Of a stretch of DNA of 6,038 nt, positions 5,866 to 6,038 are shown piece by piece. The DNA comes from Desulfobacteraceae bacterium (GTDB lineage Bacteria; Desulfobacterota; Desulfobacteria; Desulfobacterales; JAUWMJ01), in contig JAUWOH010000210.1 of the NCBI GenBank assembly GCA_030612225.1, forward strand, positions 1 to 6,038. Direction: 5' to 3'. Below the pieces are notes generated by a model. It was not told where the DNA came from. It worked only from the letters and a program-made list of their open reading frames with translations, and made no database searches. Numbering within the stretch: position 1 is the first letter of the stretch; every line of letters begins with the position of its first letter. The translations under genes and the position numbers were made by a program.

Positions 5866-5958
5866 AGGGCGCAGATGTACGACCTTTTTGTTTCGAATAG
5901 GCGTGAACGGATACAAAAAAACAAATGAGCCAATTTCAAATAAAGGAATTTATTCTTT

Positions 5959-6038
5959 ATGAAAGAAATACGGAAAAATGCGAGAAAATTGATGGAAGGC
6001 TTTTGCAGGGTATGTCCGGTATGTAATGGAAAAGCATG
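5959..6038 (+). CDS. Start of a probable FMN-dependent alpha-hydroxy-acid oxidizing protein (3' end outside window)
   Basis: An ATG at 5959 opens a frame that runs off the window after 26 codons. An in-frame TAA at 5941-5943 excludes a longer form, and AAAGGA at 5942-5947 is a plausible, rather distant ribosome-binding site (11 nt spacing). The visible protein has a basic N-terminus (MKEIRKNARKLM) and a cysteine-rich FCRVCPVCNGKA with Cys16, Cys19 and Cys22. From memory, anaerobe proteins annotated as alpha-hydroxy-acid oxidizing (lactate-oxidase-like, FMN TIM barrel) begin this way, with a CRVCPxCxGxxC cluster. The FMN-binding barrel itself is not in view, so the call rests on a short signature. 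No functional link to the ole genes is evident. Confidence 0.5.
   Translation, partial: MKEIRKNARKLMEGFCRVCPVCNGKA

Overview
The window carries a complete oleA-oleB-oleC-oleD set on the + strand. This is the pathway that joins two fatty acyl chains head to head and converts the product into a long-chain internal olefin. All four proteins are recognisable from catalytic motifs and full-family length: OleA (thiolase-like condensing enzyme), OleB (alpha/beta hydrolase, beta-lactone decarboxylase), OleC (adenylate-forming beta-lactone synthetase) and OleD (NAD(P)H-dependent ketoacid reductase). The moderately AT-leaning composition, ordinary bacterial gene structure, gene order and the style of the intergenic repeats suggest a Deltaproteobacterium/Desulfobacterota, perhaps a Desulfobacterales sulfate reducer. 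That placement is an inference from memory of such genomes, not a search result.

Layout. Positions 2-175 are the 3' end of an upstream gene whose last 57 residues look like the C-terminal FabA/PfaC-type dehydratase hot-dog domain of a polyunsaturated fatty acid or polyketide synthase. Positions 176-484 hold no gene; they contain a short palindrome, one copy of a 122-bp structured repeat (R1) flanked by 7-bp repeats, and a probable promoter for oleA. oleA is 485-1525. Positions 1526-1829 hold no gene; they contain a second R1 copy, at the same length and 115/122 identity, flanked by heptamer arrays in both orientations. oleB is 1830-2729. Positions 2730-3103 hold no gene; they contain a possible three-way-junction fold right after the oleB stop and a large inverted pair of CTAAAGTG arrays. 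oleC (best start 3104) ends at 4759, and oleD (4761-5762) follows after a single base. Positions 5763-5958 contain a 107-bp imperfect palindrome that begins at the oleD stop codon. At 5959 a new gene starts, probably an FMN-dependent alpha-hydroxy-acid oxidizing protein, cut by the window end.

How the genes work together. OleA condenses two acyl-CoA chains without decarboxylation to a 2-alkyl-3-ketoacid, OleD reduces it to the 3-hydroxyacid, OleC uses ATP to close a beta-lactone, and OleB removes CO2 to leave a cis-olefin. If the upstream fragment is a PUFA-type synthase, the locus may make and then join polyunsaturated chains, as known for the pfa/ole pairing behind hentriacontanonaene in Shewanella.

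No CRISPR array, transposase, tRNA or rRNA was seen. The least explained material is the repeats. In both the post-oleD palindrome and the R1 copies, the substitutions that break pairing on the + strand by transition become G-U pairs on the - strand. This hints that these elements are maintained as structured RNA or single-stranded DNA of the bottom strand.
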